A program made the position numbers and the translations under genes. Under the pieces are notes generated by a model. The model did not search any database. It was not told the origin of the DNA and saw nothing but the letters and a program-made list of their open reading frames with translations. DNA of 64,000 bases from Candidatus Binatia bacterium. GTDB lineage: Bacteria; Desulfobacterota; Binatia; HRBIN30. Each line of letters opens with the position of its first letter. The first letter of the stretch is position 1. Positions 1 through 9,588 of this stretch are shown here, piece by piece. The stretch is taken from positions 391,877 through 455,876 of the forward strand of contig JAKLJW010000001.1 of the NCBI GenBank assembly GCA_023150935.1, written 5' to 3'.

Positions 1-558
1 CTCGCCCGCATTCGCCCCGAGCGGGCGGCGCATTATGCCGAGCGGTATGCGATGTTGGAGAAGGCCATCGGGGCATCGCTCGTCGGGGAAGAGTTGGCGG
101 CCAGGTACGATCCCCAGAAACTGGCGCGGCTCTTCGAGTACGGCAAGCTCGATGCGTTTCTCGCCCAGCAGGGCGACGCCAACAAGCTCGGCGGCTGGCT
201 CGGGCGGCTGGCACCGTACCCAGGTACCAGGGCGGTTGACGACCACAACATGTGGCCCTACTTCGGCAGGCGTTTCGGCATCGACATCGTTGGACATCTC
301 GAACCGAAGCCCGGCATCCCGCCGACCACCAGTCATCTGAAAGATCTTGTCCAGCTCATGCGGGCGCAGAACGTGAAGTTGATCTTTGCCGCTCCATATT
401 ACGACCCGCGGCACGCGCGGTTCGTCGCCGAGGCGACCGGCGCCAGGACCGCGTACCTGGCGCACCAGGTCGGCGGCAGGCCGGGAACGGACGATTACCT
501 CCAAATGATCGACTTCAACGTTCGCACCGTGGCGGATCTGCTGCACGGGGGAAGCTGA
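1..558 (+). CDS. znuA: Metal (zinc-type) ABC transporter substrate-binding protein, C-terminal part
   Basis: The frame is open from the first base, so the N-terminus and signal peptide lie outside the window; 185 residues are visible. The segment around DDHNMWPYFGRRFG matches the family's third metal-ligand His region (usually yHpxwxYFxxRyG). The C-terminal part, with EPKPGIPP and a final YLQMIDFNVRTVADLL helix, is the usual second lobe of TroA/ZnuA-type periplasmic binding proteins. It would capture Zn2+ (or Mn2+) in the periplasm and deliver it to the permease encoded by the downstream genes. The ATPase gene follows after about 90 bases and the permease overlaps that, so the three form one operon. 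Zinc rather than manganese is inferred from family resemblance only. Confidence 0.85.
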   Translation, partial: LARIRPERAAHYAERYAMLEKAIGASLVGEELAARYDPQKLARLFEYGKLDAFLAQQGDANKLGGWLGRLAPYPGTRAVDDHNMWPYFGRRFGIDIVGHLEPKPGIPPTTSHLKDLVQLMRAQNVKLIFAAPYYDPRHARFVAEATGARTAYLAHQVGGRPGTDDYLQMIDFNVRTVADLLHGGS

Positions 559-651
559 GGCTGGTGCGTTGCCTTTGTGGTGTACCGCGCTCTCGGCTAC
601 AGGACGACAGGTGGCGATAGTGCGACGAAGCCGTCGGGGCATGGACCCGTC

Positions 652-1407
652 ATGAGCACGGAGCGGGAGGTACTCTTGCACGCGCGCGCGCTCGCCGTGG
701 GGTACGGGCGAACGCCGGTGCTGCGTGACGTCGACATCGAGATCAGGCGGGGCGACTTCTGGTGCCTGCTCGGTCCGAATGGAACCGGCAAGACGACCTT
801 GTTGCGAACGCTGCTCGGACTCCTCCCGCCGCAAAGCGGCGAGGTGTGGCGGGCTCCCAATGCCGGCGACAGCACCCACATCGGTTTCGTACCGCAGCGC
901 TGCGAGCTCAACCCCCATGTGCCGACGACGGTGCGGGAGTTCGTCCAGCTCGGCACCGTGGGTCTCGGCCTGGGCCGGGCCGAAGCGCAGCGGCGCCTTG
1001 CCTGGGCACTAGAGCGGGTCGGTCTCGGGCAACTGGTCGCGGCGGGCTACTGGGCGCTGTCCGGTGGCCAGCGCCAGCGCGCTTTGCTGGCCCGGGCGCT
1101 GGTACGTGCCCCGAACGTTCTGTTGCTCGACGAACCGACCAACGGTCTCGATCCCGCCGTCGAAGCGGCGTTTCTCGGTTTGCTCTTCGAGCTCCAGCGC
1201 AGCGAGGCGCGCGCCATCGCCTTCGTTACGCACGACCTCGGCATTGCCGCGGCGCATGCGACGCACGTAGCGCTGTTCCACGACGGACGAGTGCTCGCCG
1301 GCGCTCGCGCCGAAGTGCTCACCGCCGACAACCTCGAGTGCATCTACGGGATCCACTTGCCGGACGAGGTGCTGTTGCCGGTCGCTTCATTGGGGGGGCA
1401 CCATTGA
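652..1407 (+). CDS. znuC: Metal ABC transporter ATP-binding protein (ZnuC-like)
   Basis: This 251-residue ATPase is complete. It has Walker [10 protein letters not shown], signature LSGGQRQR, Walker B VLLLDEPT and the switch histidine in THD. It would energise import by the membrane permease encoded next. The frame is open upstream to 577, but the ATG at 652 starts the conserved domain directly and the preceding residues look non-coding, so 652 is preferred. Its TGA is shared with the TTG start of the permease gene (TTGA overlap), which indicates translational coupling. The short C-terminus after the D-loop/H-loop is normal for zinc/manganese importers. Confidence 0.9.
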   Translation: MSTEREVLLHARALAVGYGRTPVLRDVDIEIRRGDFWCLLGPNGTGKTTLLRTLLGLLPPQSGEVWRAPNAGDSTHIGFVPQRCELNPHVPTTVREFVQLGTVGLGLGRAEAQRRLAWALERVGLGQLVAAGYWALSGGQRQRALLARALVRAPNVLLLDEPTNGLDPAVEAAFLGLLFELQRSEARAIAFVTHDLGIAAAHATHVALFHDGRVLAGARAEVLTADNLECIYGIHLPDEVLLPVASLGGHH

Positions 1408-2249
1408 TCGCCGACTTCCTCGCTTCCTGGCCGCTGTTTCAGCACACGTATCTGGCCGGCTGGCTGATTGGCGTCGTCCTGGCTCTGATTGGGGTGGTGG
1501 TGGTGGCGCGGGACCAGATCTTCCTCGGGGCCGCGGTCTCGCAGGCATCGATGCTCGGTATCGCCGTGGGGATGCTATTCGGCAGCGCTTCCGGGGCAAG
1601 CGATTGCTCCTGGTGCCGTTCGGACTGGGCGCTGTCGGTGTGGGGCGGGTGCTTTGCGGTGGTCGGGGCTCTGGCCCCAAGTGTCATTCGTGGCGAGAGC
1701 ACCGAGGCGGTGACGGGATGGGTGTTCATCACCGGCGCGAGCCTGGCGATTGTCCTGATGGCCCACAGCCCGCACGGCCTCGAGGATATCCACCGTCTGA
1801 TGTCGAGCACTATCATCGGCGCGACGGCTGAGGACGTCGCGGCGTTTGCGCTCCTGACTCTGGCGGCGGTGGGGGTTCTCGTGGCGACCTTGCCGCGGGT
1901 GCTGTTGCTGGTGCTCGACCCGGAGATGGCGGCGGCCGTAGGCATGCGGGTGGAGGTATGGGAGCGGGTTCTCTCCGTGGTGTTCGGCGTCGCCGTTGGC
2001 GTTTCGATCCGGGTGGCCGGGATGGTCTACGCGTTCGCCTGTCTGGTTCTGCCGGCGCTGGTTGCGCGCAACGTCTGCCGTGAGGTGCGGAGCATGTTCC
2101 TGGTGGCGCCGCTGGTCGCCCTCGTCTCGGGGATGGTTGCTTTCGTGCTGGCCAACCACCACGACCTCCCTCCGGGACAGGTTGGAGCGGCGTTACTTGC
2201 CGGCGGGGTGGCGCTGTCGTGGGTCGTGCGGGCGGTGCGGCCCGTCTGA
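1404..2249 (+). CDS. znuB: Metal ABC transporter permease (ZnuB/ABC-3 family)
   Basis: This 281-residue, strongly hydrophobic protein has about eight membrane segments and the ABC-3 family pattern ([20 protein letters not shown] near the N-terminus; [17 protein letters not shown] late). It forms the inner-membrane channel for the znuA'/znuC system. The start is a TTG at 1404 that overlaps the ATPase stop codon. No ATG fits the conserved beginning [10 protein letters not shown], so a coupled TTG start is the best reading. The frame is open far upstream through the ATPase gene, but that part is an out-of-frame shadow. Confidence 0.87.
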   Translation: MIADFLASWPLFQHTYLAGWLIGVVLALIGVVVVARDQIFLGAAVSQASMLGIAVGMLFGSASGASDCSWCRSDWALSVWGGCFAVVGALAPSVIRGESTEAVTGWVFITGASLAIVLMAHSPHGLEDIHRLMSSTIIGATAEDVAAFALLTLAAVGVLVATLPRVLLLVLDPEMAAAVGMRVEVWERVLSVVFGVAVGVSIRVAGMVYAFACLVLPALVARNVCREVRSMFLVAPLVALVSGMVAFVLANHHDLPPGQVGAALLAGGVALSWVVRAVRPV

Positions 2250-2296
2250 GCGCGCAAGCGCTTGCCGGCAGACGGCCGCTTGCCTAGAAGGCGCGG

Positions 2297-4714
2297 GTGG
2301 CAATGGACTGGGGGGATCGGTTTGCTCGTTACGGATGGCTGGTCGGCCTGGCGGCGATCGCCGCGGCGCAGACTGCTATCCGCGTTTGGCCGGCGAGCAG
2401 CCTGGCGACCGCGGTGTTTCTCGGGGCCGCGATCGCATTGGCCTTCATGCTGCCGCGCCCTCAGGTGGCCGCTGTCGGTGCGGACCCGGACTGTGGCAGC
2501 GCGCGACGGCCCGGTGGCTGGACGCTTCTGGCGCTGGTATTCGGCGCCACCTCCGTTTGCGGTGCTTCGGTCCTGCTGACCTTCGACTGGCGAAGCTACG
2601 TCGGTCCGGGCTGGCTGGGCATGCTGGTCGGCGTGAGCGCCCTCAGCCTCGGTTTGCGTCACTGGGATGTGGCGTGCCGGCGGCGTTTGCCTCTGTCTCG
2701 ATGGGAGTGGGGATGCCTCGCGCTCCTGCTCGGTATAGGGACCTGGCTGCGGTTTCACGATTACGCCTCCTTCCCAACGCCGTTCTCGACCCATGCCATC
2801 GAGGAGCAGCAGACCGGCTTGACTGGCGCCGAGATTCTCAAGGGTTTGCGGCCCTGGGAGTACCCGCTCGATACGTATCTGGTCGCGCTTGCCCAGGCAC
2901 TGAGCGCGGCGCCGACATTCCTGACCATCCGCGTCCCGACGACCATTGCCAGTGCGCTGACCATCGTCCCGGCTTACCTGCTGCTGCGCCAGCTCGTGCG
3001 GCCACCGGCGGCCGCGGCGGCGACGTTCCTGTTCGCCGTGTCGAGCTGGAACCTGATCTACAGCCGAATCGCCCACAACATCTTCATGCCCAACCTGTTC
3101 GTCGTCGCCGCCTTCGCGCTGGCGACCGACTTTGCTCGTACCCGGCGAATCGCTCCCGTGCCGTGGCTCGGCTTGCTGTGCGGATACACGCTCTACGTGT
3201 ACGCCGGCTATCGCGGTACGACGCTGCTCGTCGCGATTGCCCTGCTTGGCTGTTTCGGGTCCGACCTTTGGAAGAGATGGCGCCCGGCGGCCGCTTCGCA
3301 ACCCGCGCGTCCGACACGGGATGCCGCGGCCGTAGCGCTGTTCCTCGCCGTGGTCGCCGCGGTTGCCGTGCCGCTGGTCGCGCACCTGGCGCAGGACAGC
3401 GCTCGCCCGCTCTACTACTTCGAGGCGGGCGGCCGTTCGCTCGCCAACAAGCAGTATTACACCGCGGATGTCGGCGCTTTTCTGACCCAGCGACTGACCC
3501 GGGTTCGAGAGACGGCGGCGATCTTCATGCACCGGGGCGACGGCTCGCTGACCTTCAACGATCCGGGGCGACCGATGCTCGATCCCATCACGGCGATTTG
3601 TTTCGTTGCCGGGTTGGCGATCGCTCTGAGATACCCGCGGGACGGCTTGAACGCGTTCTGGTTGCTCGTGTTCGTGGCCCTGTTGCTGGTCCTGACGGTG
3701 CTCGTCCAGAACCTCGACGTGCGGCGGCTGCAGGGCATCACGATTCTGGTGGCGATCTTTGCCGCGTTGTTTCTCGACGCGCTGTACGGCGAAGTGCTGC
3801 GGCTCGGGACGTTCGGAAGACGCTGCGCGGTGGCGCTGGCCACGGTGGCGGCGGTCGGTGTGTTGGGCTGGACGTACGATCTCTATTTCCATCGCATGGC
3901 CCGCGACCCACGGGTGCGTCAGGCCATGAAGAATCATTACACGACGCTGATCGAGTACGGCCGTGGGCGCTATGAGCGCGACGGCGGCATCGCACGACAT
4001 CTGTTGTTGCTGTCGTTGCCCCGGTGGTTCTTCAAGCCGGGCTACTACTATGGCTCGCACTACCACTGGCTGCACCGGCCGTACATGGCAGGCAGCGACC
4101 TCGGCGATCTGAGCGAGGTGTTACCGCCGCGAGTCCTGCCGGAGGCCGATCGGCCTGTGAGTGTCGTCGTGCAGGCGCCGTTCGAACGCGTGGCGGCGGC
4201 AACGCTCCTGGAGGAGGTGTACCCCGGGACGAAGTGCACGCAGGTGGTCGACCCCGATATTCCGGCCGCCGCTTTCGCGGTCTGCGATCTTCCCGCCGTT
4301 TCGCAGGGGCGCCCGGTGCTCTCGACGTTGCGTGGACGGTACTGGCGGAGTGTCGATGACAGGGGCGCCCCGATCGTCGAACGCGACGAACCGTTTCTCG
4401 GCTATGCGTTCGTGCCGCCGGTGTGTCACGAGGGTAGCGGTGGCGAGCAGTGCCGGGCAGAGTGGCAGGGGACGTTCGAGGTGGGCACACCCGGGGATTA
4501 CGAATTCCTGATCGAAACCCGCGGGCGCTCACGGGGCGAAGTGACCATCGACGGCGCTCCGGTCGCCGGACGCATGCACCTGAGTGCCGGTACGCACCGC
4601 GTCGAGGCGCGCGCGACGTTGCCGCGCGAGCTCGAATCGGGCCTGCGTCTGCTCTGGCGGCAGGACGGCGAGCCCGGCGTCGTCCCCTTCTACACCGTGG
4701 CGCCGCCACCTTGA
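2297..4714 (+). CDS. Membrane glycosyltransferase (GT39/ArnT-like) with C-terminal PA14-like domain
   Basis: This protein has about 805 residues. The first ~520 hold ten or more hydrophobic segments and the lumenal-loop acidic pair typical of dolichyl/undecaprenyl-phosphate sugar transferases (STHAIEEQQTG near residue 170). Such enzymes move a sugar from a lipid carrier to an acceptor on the periplasmic face. The C-terminal ~100 residues look like a PA14-type beta-sandwich (GTFEVGTPGDYEFLIETRG, then a VTIDG strand), which often binds carbohydrate. The start may be the GTG at 2297 or the ATG at 2303. It lies 47 bases after the zinc importer and may be read from its promoter, but a functional link is not evident. 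The acceptor is unknown. Confidence 0.7.
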   Translation: MAMDWGDRFARYGWLVGLAAIAAAQTAIRVWPASSLATAVFLGAAIALAFMLPRPQVAAVGADPDCGSARRPGGWTLLALVFGATSVCGASVLLTFDWRSYVGPGWLGMLVGVSALSLGLRHWDVACRRRLPLSRWEWGCLALLLGIGTWLRFHDYASFPTPFSTHAIEEQQTGLTGAEILKGLRPWEYPLDTYLVALAQALSAAPTFLTIRVPTTIASALTIVPAYLLLRQLVRPPAAAAATFLFAVSSWNLIYSRIAHNIFMPNLFVVAAFALATDFARTRRIAPVPWLGLLCGYTLYVYAGYRGTTLLVAIALLGCFGSDLWKRWRPAAASQPARPTRDAAAVALFLAVVAAVAVPLVAHLAQDSARPLYYFEAGGRSLANKQYYTADVGAFLTQRLTRVRETAAIFMHRGDGSLTFNDPGRPMLDPITAICFVAGLAIALRYPRDGLNAFWLLVFVALLLVLTVLVQNLDVRRLQGITILVAIFAALFLDALYGEVLRLGTFGRRCAVALATVAAVGVLGWTYDLYFHRMARDPRVRQAMKNHYTTLIEYGRGRYERDGGIARHLLLLSLPRWFFKPGYYYGSHYHWLHRPYMAGSDLGDLSEVLPPRVLPEADRPVSVVVQAPFERVAAATLLEEVYPGTKCTQVVDPDIPAAAFAVCDLPAVSQGRPVLSTLRGRYWRSVDDRGAPIVERDEPFLGYAFVPPVCHEGSGGEQCRAEWQGTFEVGTPGDYEFLIETRGRSRGEVTIDGAPVAGRMHLSAGTHRVEARATLPRELESGLRLLWRQDGEPGVVPFYTVAPPP

Positions 4715-4734
4715 TCGGGCAACAGGTTCGATCG

Positions 4735-4754
4735 CGGCGGCGAGCGGGCCGCCG
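4735..4754. terminator. Possible bidirectional terminator hairpin
   Basis: CGGCGGC and GCCGCCG form a 7 bp GC stem around a 6-base loop, placed between the convergent glycosyltransferase and kup genes. There is no clear U-tract, so it is only a candidate. Confidence 0.35.
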
Positions 4755-4781
4755 TGCCGTCCGTACGCGGGGGGGGCGGGC

Positions 4782-6785
4782 TCAGAGTTCTATCTGCGCG
4801 CCGAGCTCGACGACGCGGTTGGGCGGGATCTGATAGAAATCGGTCGGCCGCTGCGCGTTGCGGGTCATCAGTGCAAAAAGGCGTTCCTGCCACTTCGGCA
4901 TCTCGGGTTTGCGGGACGTGCTCTTCGCGCGCACGAGGGTCTCGACGCCAAGGAAGAAACTGGTTTCCATCAGGTTCGACTCGAGCCCGTGGGCACGGGA
5001 ACGGCTCAGGATCTCGCGCATGCTGGGGCTCTCCATGAAGCCGTAGTACGCGATGATGCGGTGGAATCCATGGCCGAGGTCGGTAACCGTCATGCGTTCC
5101 TGCCGCGGAACCCGCGGAATTTCACGTGTCCAGACGGTCAGCAATCGCACCCGCTGGTGCAGGACCTTGTTGTGCTTGAAGTTGTGCAGCAGCGCCGACG
5201 GAATGCCGTCGGGGTTGGCCGTCATGAACACGGCGGTGCCCGAAACGCGGTGCGGGTCGGAGCGGGCGATCTCCTTGAGAAAGACGTCGACATTGACCGT
5301 GCCCTGCTCGAGCTTGCGCAGGAGAATGCGGCGGCCGCGCCTCCAGGTAGTCATGAGAACGAACACGAACGCTGCCACTGCCAGGGCAAACCACCCGCCG
5401 TGGAGAATTTTGGCGATGTTTGCGCCGAAGAAGGCGAGATCGATGATTCCCAGACTGCCCGTCACCAATAGCGCTCCGGTGCGGCTCCAGCCCCAGAGAT
5501 CCCGCGCCACCACGTAGAGCAGCACTGTGGTTACTACCATTGTGGTCGACACGGCGACGCCGTACGCGGCGGCAAGATTGCCGGAAGAACCGAAAAACAC
5601 CACCAGTCCGACGCTGGCCAGCATCAGCGCCCAGTTCACCGGCCAGATGAATATCTGGCCGATCTCTTCCTCCGACGTGTGATCGATCTTAAGCCGCGGA
5701 CTGTAACCGAGCTGGACCGCCTGGCGGGTCAGGGAAAAGCATCCGGAGATAACGGCCTGAGAGGCGATTACAGTAGCCATCGCAGCCAGCGCCACGAGCG
5801 GATAGAGCGCCCAGTCGGGAGCGAGTCGATAGAACGGGTTATGAGCGGCGTGCGGGTCGGCCAGCAACAGCGCCCCCTGACCGAAGTAATTGAGTGCGAG
5901 TCCGGGCAGAACCACCGCATACCACGTCAGGCGAATCGGCAACCTGCCGAAGTGACCCATGTCGGCGTAAAGCGCCTCCCCACCCGTGGTCACCAGAAAG
6001 ACTGCGCCGAGGACGAGAAAGCTGCGCTGCGGATTGTGCATGAAGAACTCGACGGCGTGCAGCGGATTGACCGCGCCGAGCACTTTCGGCTCGGCCACGA
6101 TGGCCGTGGCCCCGAGGACGCCAAGAACCGTGAACCACACGAGGGTCACCGGCCCGAACACCGCGCCGACCTTTGCGGTGCCCTTGCTCTGCACTGCAAA
6201 CAATCCGAAGAGGATGAGGACCGTGATCGGCAGGACGTACGGATCGAACAAGGGCGTGGCGACGTGCAGGCCCTCGATTGCGCTCAACACCGAAATGGCC
6301 GGTGTGATCATCCCGTCGCCGTACAGGAGGGCCGCGCCGAACAGCGCGAGGAGAACCAGGGGTGAACGCGTCCCAAACAAAGGCGCGCTCGCGCCCGTCT
6401 CCCTGGCGGTTTCGTTCCGCGCCGTACTCCCTGCCCCCATGGCGGTTTCCTGAGGACGGATGAGTGCCATCAGCGCCAGGATGCCGCCCTCGCCGCGGTT
6501 GTCGGCGCGCAGAACGATCATCAGGTACTTGATCGAGATGACGACGATGAGGGTCCAGACGATCAGCGACAGCACGCCGAACACGTTTGCCGGCGTCGGG
6601 AGCACCGCGTAGGGCCCGTGAAAGCACTCGCGCAGGGCATAGAGCGGGCTGGTGCCGATGTCGCCGTAAACCACGCCGAGGGCCCCGAGGCACATCGTGG
6701 CGACATACCGCGGGGTTCTCGAGTGGCGCGGCGGCTGGGCTGCTGCCTGCGGAGCCTGCTCGGGCGCGACCGTCTGGGCTTCCAT
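4782..6785 (-). CDS. kup: Kup-family potassium uptake protein
   Basis: This 667-residue protein has the normal length for KUP/HAK/KT transporters. After a 25-residue Pro/Gln-rich cytoplasmic start come the diagnostic first-helix motif YGDIGTSPLYALREC and the ADNRGEGGILAL motif, then about twelve membrane segments. A C-terminal cytoplasmic domain of about 150 residues follows (ISGTAVFMT style strand, then GHGFHRIIAYYGFMESP). It is a K+/H+ symporter of the inner membrane. It is convergent with the glycosyltransferase gene and followed by its own spacer from the OmpA gene, so it is probably monocistronic. Confidence 0.96.
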   Translation of the reverse strand: MEAQTVAPEQAPQAAAQPPRHSRTPRYVATMCLGALGVVYGDIGTSPLYALRECFHGPYAVLPTPANVFGVLSLIVWTLIVVISIKYLMIVLRADNRGEGGILALMALIRPQETAMGAGSTARNETARETGASAPLFGTRSPLVLLALFGAALLYGDGMITPAISVLSAIEGLHVATPLFDPYVLPITVLILFGLFAVQSKGTAKVGAVFGPVTLVWFTVLGVLGATAIVAEPKVLGAVNPLHAVEFFMHNPQRSFLVLGAVFLVTTGGEALYADMGHFGRLPIRLTWYAVVLPGLALNYFGQGALLLADPHAAHNPFYRLAPDWALYPLVALAAMATVIASQAVISGCFSLTRQAVQLGYSPRLKIDHTSEEEIGQIFIWPVNWALMLASVGLVVFFGSSGNLAAAYGVAVSTTMVVTTVLLYVVARDLWGWSRTGALLVTGSLGIIDLAFFGANIAKILHGGWFALAVAAFVFVLMTTWRRGRRILLRKLEQGTVNVDVFLKEIARSDPHRVSGTAVFMTANPDGIPSALLHNFKHNKVLHQRVRLLTVWTREIPRVPRQERMTVTDLGHGFHRIIAYYGFMESPSMREILSRSRAHGLESNLMETSFFLGVETLVRAKSTSRKPEMPKWQERLFALMTRNAQRPTDFYQIPPNRVVELGAQIEL

Positions 6786-6834
6786 GAGTCAGCGGCACCG
6801 CAGGGCGTGCCGCCTGTCGTCGATTCGAACCGGC

Positions 6835-7548
6835 TTAACGGGGTTCGGCGGCGGGCGCCCCACCGGTGGGCTGCGTCTGAGCGCCTGTGTCGTTGACCGT
6901 AATTTCCACCCGGCGGTTCTGGGCGCGACCTTCGGGTGTGGAATTGTCGGCAAGCGGCTGAGAAGCCCCCACCCCATGCGTGGTTACCCGCGCGGCACTG
7001 ACGCCGTCGGCGATCAGGGTGTCGGCAACGGCCTTCGCCCGCTGCTCGGACAACGTCTGATTGAGTTGAGCGGTCCCGCGGCTATCGGTGTGCCCGGTGA
7101 CGACGATGGTCGTCTGTGGGTACTTGTTCAAAACGGTCGCAAACTGACGCAGCTTCTCACGCGCACCGGCGAAGATCTCAGCGCTGCCGGTGGCGAACAG
7201 AGTGTCGCTCGACATCGTGACATTGAGACGGTTTGCCTCCTGACGGATGCGATCCTGCTCCGCCAGGATGGCCTGCATTTCCTTCGCCTGACTGTCCATG
7301 TAACTACCGGCGAGGGTGCCCCCGAGGAGTCCGACGACGGCACCGATGGCCGCTCCCTGAGCGGCCCCTTTGCCGCCTCCAACCACGGCTCCGATGGCGG
7401 CGCCCGTGCCCGCCCCGGCGGCGGTTCCGATCGCGGCGCCTTTTGCAGCGCGTGGGTTCTCTTGAATGACCGAACAACCCGGCAGCCCCGCAATCGCCAG
7501 AGCCAGGAACGCCACGGTAACAGTGTGGTGAAGAGCGCGCTTAGTCAT
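6835..7548 (-). CDS. OmpA-family lipoprotein with glycine-zipper segment
   Basis: This 237-residue protein begins with a lipoprotein signal (lipobox LPGC at about residue 25). A glycine-zipper stretch follows (alternating GAAIG/GAVVG repeats, residues ~38-80), and then an OmpA C-terminal peptidoglycan-binding domain containing TGHTDSRGTAQLNQTLSEQR and NRRVEI. It resembles YfiB/YiaD-type proteins that anchor the outer membrane to peptidoglycan. The start at 7548 directly gives the signal peptide. It is divergent from the DUF1329 gene and shares a 229 bp control region with it. Confidence 0.9.
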   Translation of the reverse strand: MTKRALHHTVTVAFLALAIAGLPGCSVIQENPRAAKGAAIGTAAGAGTGAAIGAVVGGGKGAAQGAAIGAVVGLLGGTLAGSYMDSQAKEMQAILAEQDRIRQEANRLNVTMSSDTLFATGSAEIFAGAREKLRQFATVLNKYPQTTIVVTGHTDSRGTAQLNQTLSEQRAKAVADTLIADGVSAARVTTHGVGASQPLADNSTPEGRAQNRRVEITVNDTGAQTQPTGGAPAAEPR

Positions 7549-7658
7549 AGGATCGCTTGTCTAGCACAGCCGTCGCTTGAGGCCAGAGGCGATTGCGGGC
7601 GACCGGCGTTGGCGAGGGTTCGTCAGGCCGACGGCGGGTCTGGAGGAGATGCGCGACA

Positions 7659-7672
7659 AACGAACGTTCGTT
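7659..7672. promoter_or_regulatory. Perfect 14 bp palindrome AACGAACGTTCGTT, candidate TetR-type operator
   Basis: A perfect palindrome lies in the divergent region between the OmpA and DUF1329 genes, 106 bases before the DUF1329 start. Its length and the GAACGTTC core resemble operators of TetR-family repressors. No such regulator gene is in the window, so any regulator would act from elsewhere. Confidence 0.45.
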
Positions 7673-7777
7673 AGCTATTTCGGGTATTTAGCCGGTCGAA
7701 ATGACTGGACACGGGGCCCGGTTTCGAGTTGTCTGGGGCGGCGTCGAGCGTCGGTGGTGAAAGACGAGGGTTGGCAA

Positions 7778-9136
7778 ATGCGTGGCTGGCTGCGGCAATT
7801 CGTGGCGGGTGTTCTTCTGGTGCTCGGGGTCGGTGCAGCCGACCCTGGCAGCGCGGCAGAGAACGGCAACCGAGAGGAAGTGGCGCCGGGGCTCTACGTC
7901 GGCGACGTGCTCGATAGGCAGACGGCACACCTCGCCAGGGATCTGCTCCCCCCGGAGATCCTTCGGCACTACGAGCAGGGCGAGTACCGCAACCGCATCA
8001 TCGCGTATCCCGCGGGACATGCGCATTGGGAGAAGGCCTTCCTCGATGCGACGGCCCATAACGCGACGACACTCGACGTCGACAACAGCGGCAGCATCGT
8101 CGACAAGGCGACCGGGCGGTCCCCGGAATACACGTACGGAATCCCGTTTCCGAACCTCGACCCGGCCGACCCCGCGGCGGGCGTTAAAGCGGTGTGGAAC
8201 CAGTTCTACGCCTACTGGCAGGGTGGCAGTACCTACAATCGTGCCCTCCTCGTGATGCTGACGCCCACCGGAGTAGCGCGGGAAACCGTCGCCGAGGGGT
8301 GGTTCAACTTCTACGACGGGCAGGCGCCCCGCTATCGTCGCGACAATCCGATGAACTTGCAGAGCCAGTTCCTCGGCGTTTCCCTCAAACCCGCCGATTT
8401 GCAGGGAACGGCATCCTTGACCTGGCGCTATCGGGACGCCGCGAAGCGCGATTCGGTGTGGGCGTTCGTACCGGCGTTGCGGCGCGTCCGTGCCGTGAGC
8501 CCGGCGAATCGTTCCGACGGTTTCCTCGGCTCGGATATCAGCGGGGACGACGGCTTCTTCTTCGACGGGAAGCCCGAGGACTTCGACTGGAAACTGGTCG
8601 GCCGGCGCGATGCGCTGCGCGTCGTCGATCCCGGGGCGGTGGCGGGAGGGCTCAAGTCGGCGCCCTATCCCGACGGAGGATGGGTGGGTCTCACGGATCT
8701 CAACCCGCCCACCGCCGGCTACCGCACGGCGGATTGGGACGGTGTTGCGTGGGCTCCCACCGATGCGGCCCTGGCGAAGCGCTCGTTCTGGATCGTCGAG
8801 GGCACCCCGAAGGACAAATACTACCTCTACGGCCGCGTCGAGTTGTGGCTGGACGCCGAAACCTGGGACGGGGCCTGGAATCGGAAATTCGGCTGGAACG
8901 GCGAGTTGCTGAATACCTACCAGATCGTCTCGCGCGTCAATCAGGCCGTCGGCGCCGCCGACTCCCCGGAGTGGCTTCCCGTGGGCACCATCGCCTGGCA
9001 GTGCGCCGAGAGCATCAAACAGAACCGTGCCACCCTCGGCGGCATGCGGCCCGACCCGGGCGCCCCGTTCATTCGACGCATTCCGCTGCCGGGCGGTATG
9101 TTCGACTCGATCGCGCTCACCCGGTTCGGCAAGTAA
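7778..9136 (+). CDS. DUF1329 domain-containing exported protein
   Basis: The protein has about 452 residues, with an N-terminal signal peptide (hydrophobic FVAGVLLVLGVGAA, then SAA) and the full DUF1329 fold (YRNRIIAYP near the start; PMNLQSQFLGVSLKPADLQG; RRDALRVVDPG; WDGAWNRKFGWNG near the end). DUF1329 proteins resemble LolA/LolB-like lipid carriers and often occur with RND-type hydrophobic-compound exporters; the exact function is unknown. The ATG at 7778 is preferred over in-frame starts upstream because GAGGG lies seven bases before it and the signal peptide begins there. No transporter partner is adjacent here. Confidence 0.85.
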   Translation: MRGWLRQFVAGVLLVLGVGAADPGSAAENGNREEVAPGLYVGDVLDRQTAHLARDLLPPEILRHYEQGEYRNRIIAYPAGHAHWEKAFLDATAHNATTLDVDNSGSIVDKATGRSPEYTYGIPFPNLDPADPAAGVKAVWNQFYAYWQGGSTYNRALLVMLTPTGVARETVAEGWFNFYDGQAPRYRRDNPMNLQSQFLGVSLKPADLQGTASLTWRYRDAAKRDSVWAFVPALRRVRAVSPANRSDGFLGSDISGDDGFFFDGKPEDFDWKLVGRRDALRVVDPGAVAGGLKSAPYPDGGWVGLTDLNPPTAGYRTADWDGVAWAPTDAALAKRSFWIVEGTPKDKYYLYGRVELWLDAETWDGAWNRKFGWNGELLNTYQIVSRVNQAVGAADSPEWLPVGTIAWQCAESIKQNRATLGGMRPDPGAPFIRRIPLPGGMFDSIALTRFGK

Positions 9137-9151
9137 CGCCGTTCGGTCTCG

Positions 9152-9574
9152 TCAGCTCTGCACCTCGGCGTATCCGAGCTCGCGCAGCGCCCGGCGCAGC
9201 GCTTCCGCTGCCCGGTCGAGATCGGCGGGCTGCGCATTGCGCTCCTGGTTGGCGAAGTCGAGATCGTGAACGCCGTCGATCGGCACCACGTGCAGGTGCA
9301 CGTGCGGCACCTCCAGTCCGGCAATCATCAGCCCGACCTTGGTCGGGTTGAAGGCACGCTGCTGCGCGCAGCCGATCGCCCGTGCCACGGTCATCAGGTG
9401 CGCGGCGACATCGGGCGGCAGGTCGATCCAGTGATCCACCTCCGCGCGCGGGACGACCAGCGTGTGGCCCGGGCGCAGCGGGTTGATCGAAAGGAACGCG
9501 ACGCACCGGGCGTCGCGCCAGACAAAGCGGCCCGGCAGCTCTCCGTCGATGATGCGGGTGAAGATCGTCGGCAT
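9152..9574 (-). CDS. HIT family nucleotide-binding protein
   Basis: This 140-residue protein carries the histidine triad as HVHLHVVP (about residues 92-99) and the usual early motif FVWRDARCVAFLSINPLRPGH. HIT proteins hydrolyse or transfer nucleoside monophosphates, and the Hint/Fhit-like substrate here is undetermined. The ATG at 9574 follows GGAGA by six bases and is preferred over the GTG at 9592. It lies just downstream of the beta-helix gene on the same strand and convergent with DUF1329. Confidence 0.9.
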   Translation of the reverse strand: MPTIFTRIIDGELPGRFVWRDARCVAFLSINPLRPGHTLVVPRAEVDHWIDLPPDVAAHLMTVARAIGCAQQRAFNPTKVGLMIAGLEVPHVHLHVVPIDGVHDLDFANQERNAQPADLDRAAEALRRALRELGYAEVQS

Positions 9575-9588
9575 GGCGGTTCTCCGCT

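Noticed and set aside
2027..4075. A long antisense reading frame opposite the glycosyltransferase
   Set aside because: It is a GC-bias shadow: Arg/Gln-rich with no domain pattern, while the opposite strand has a clear membrane protein.
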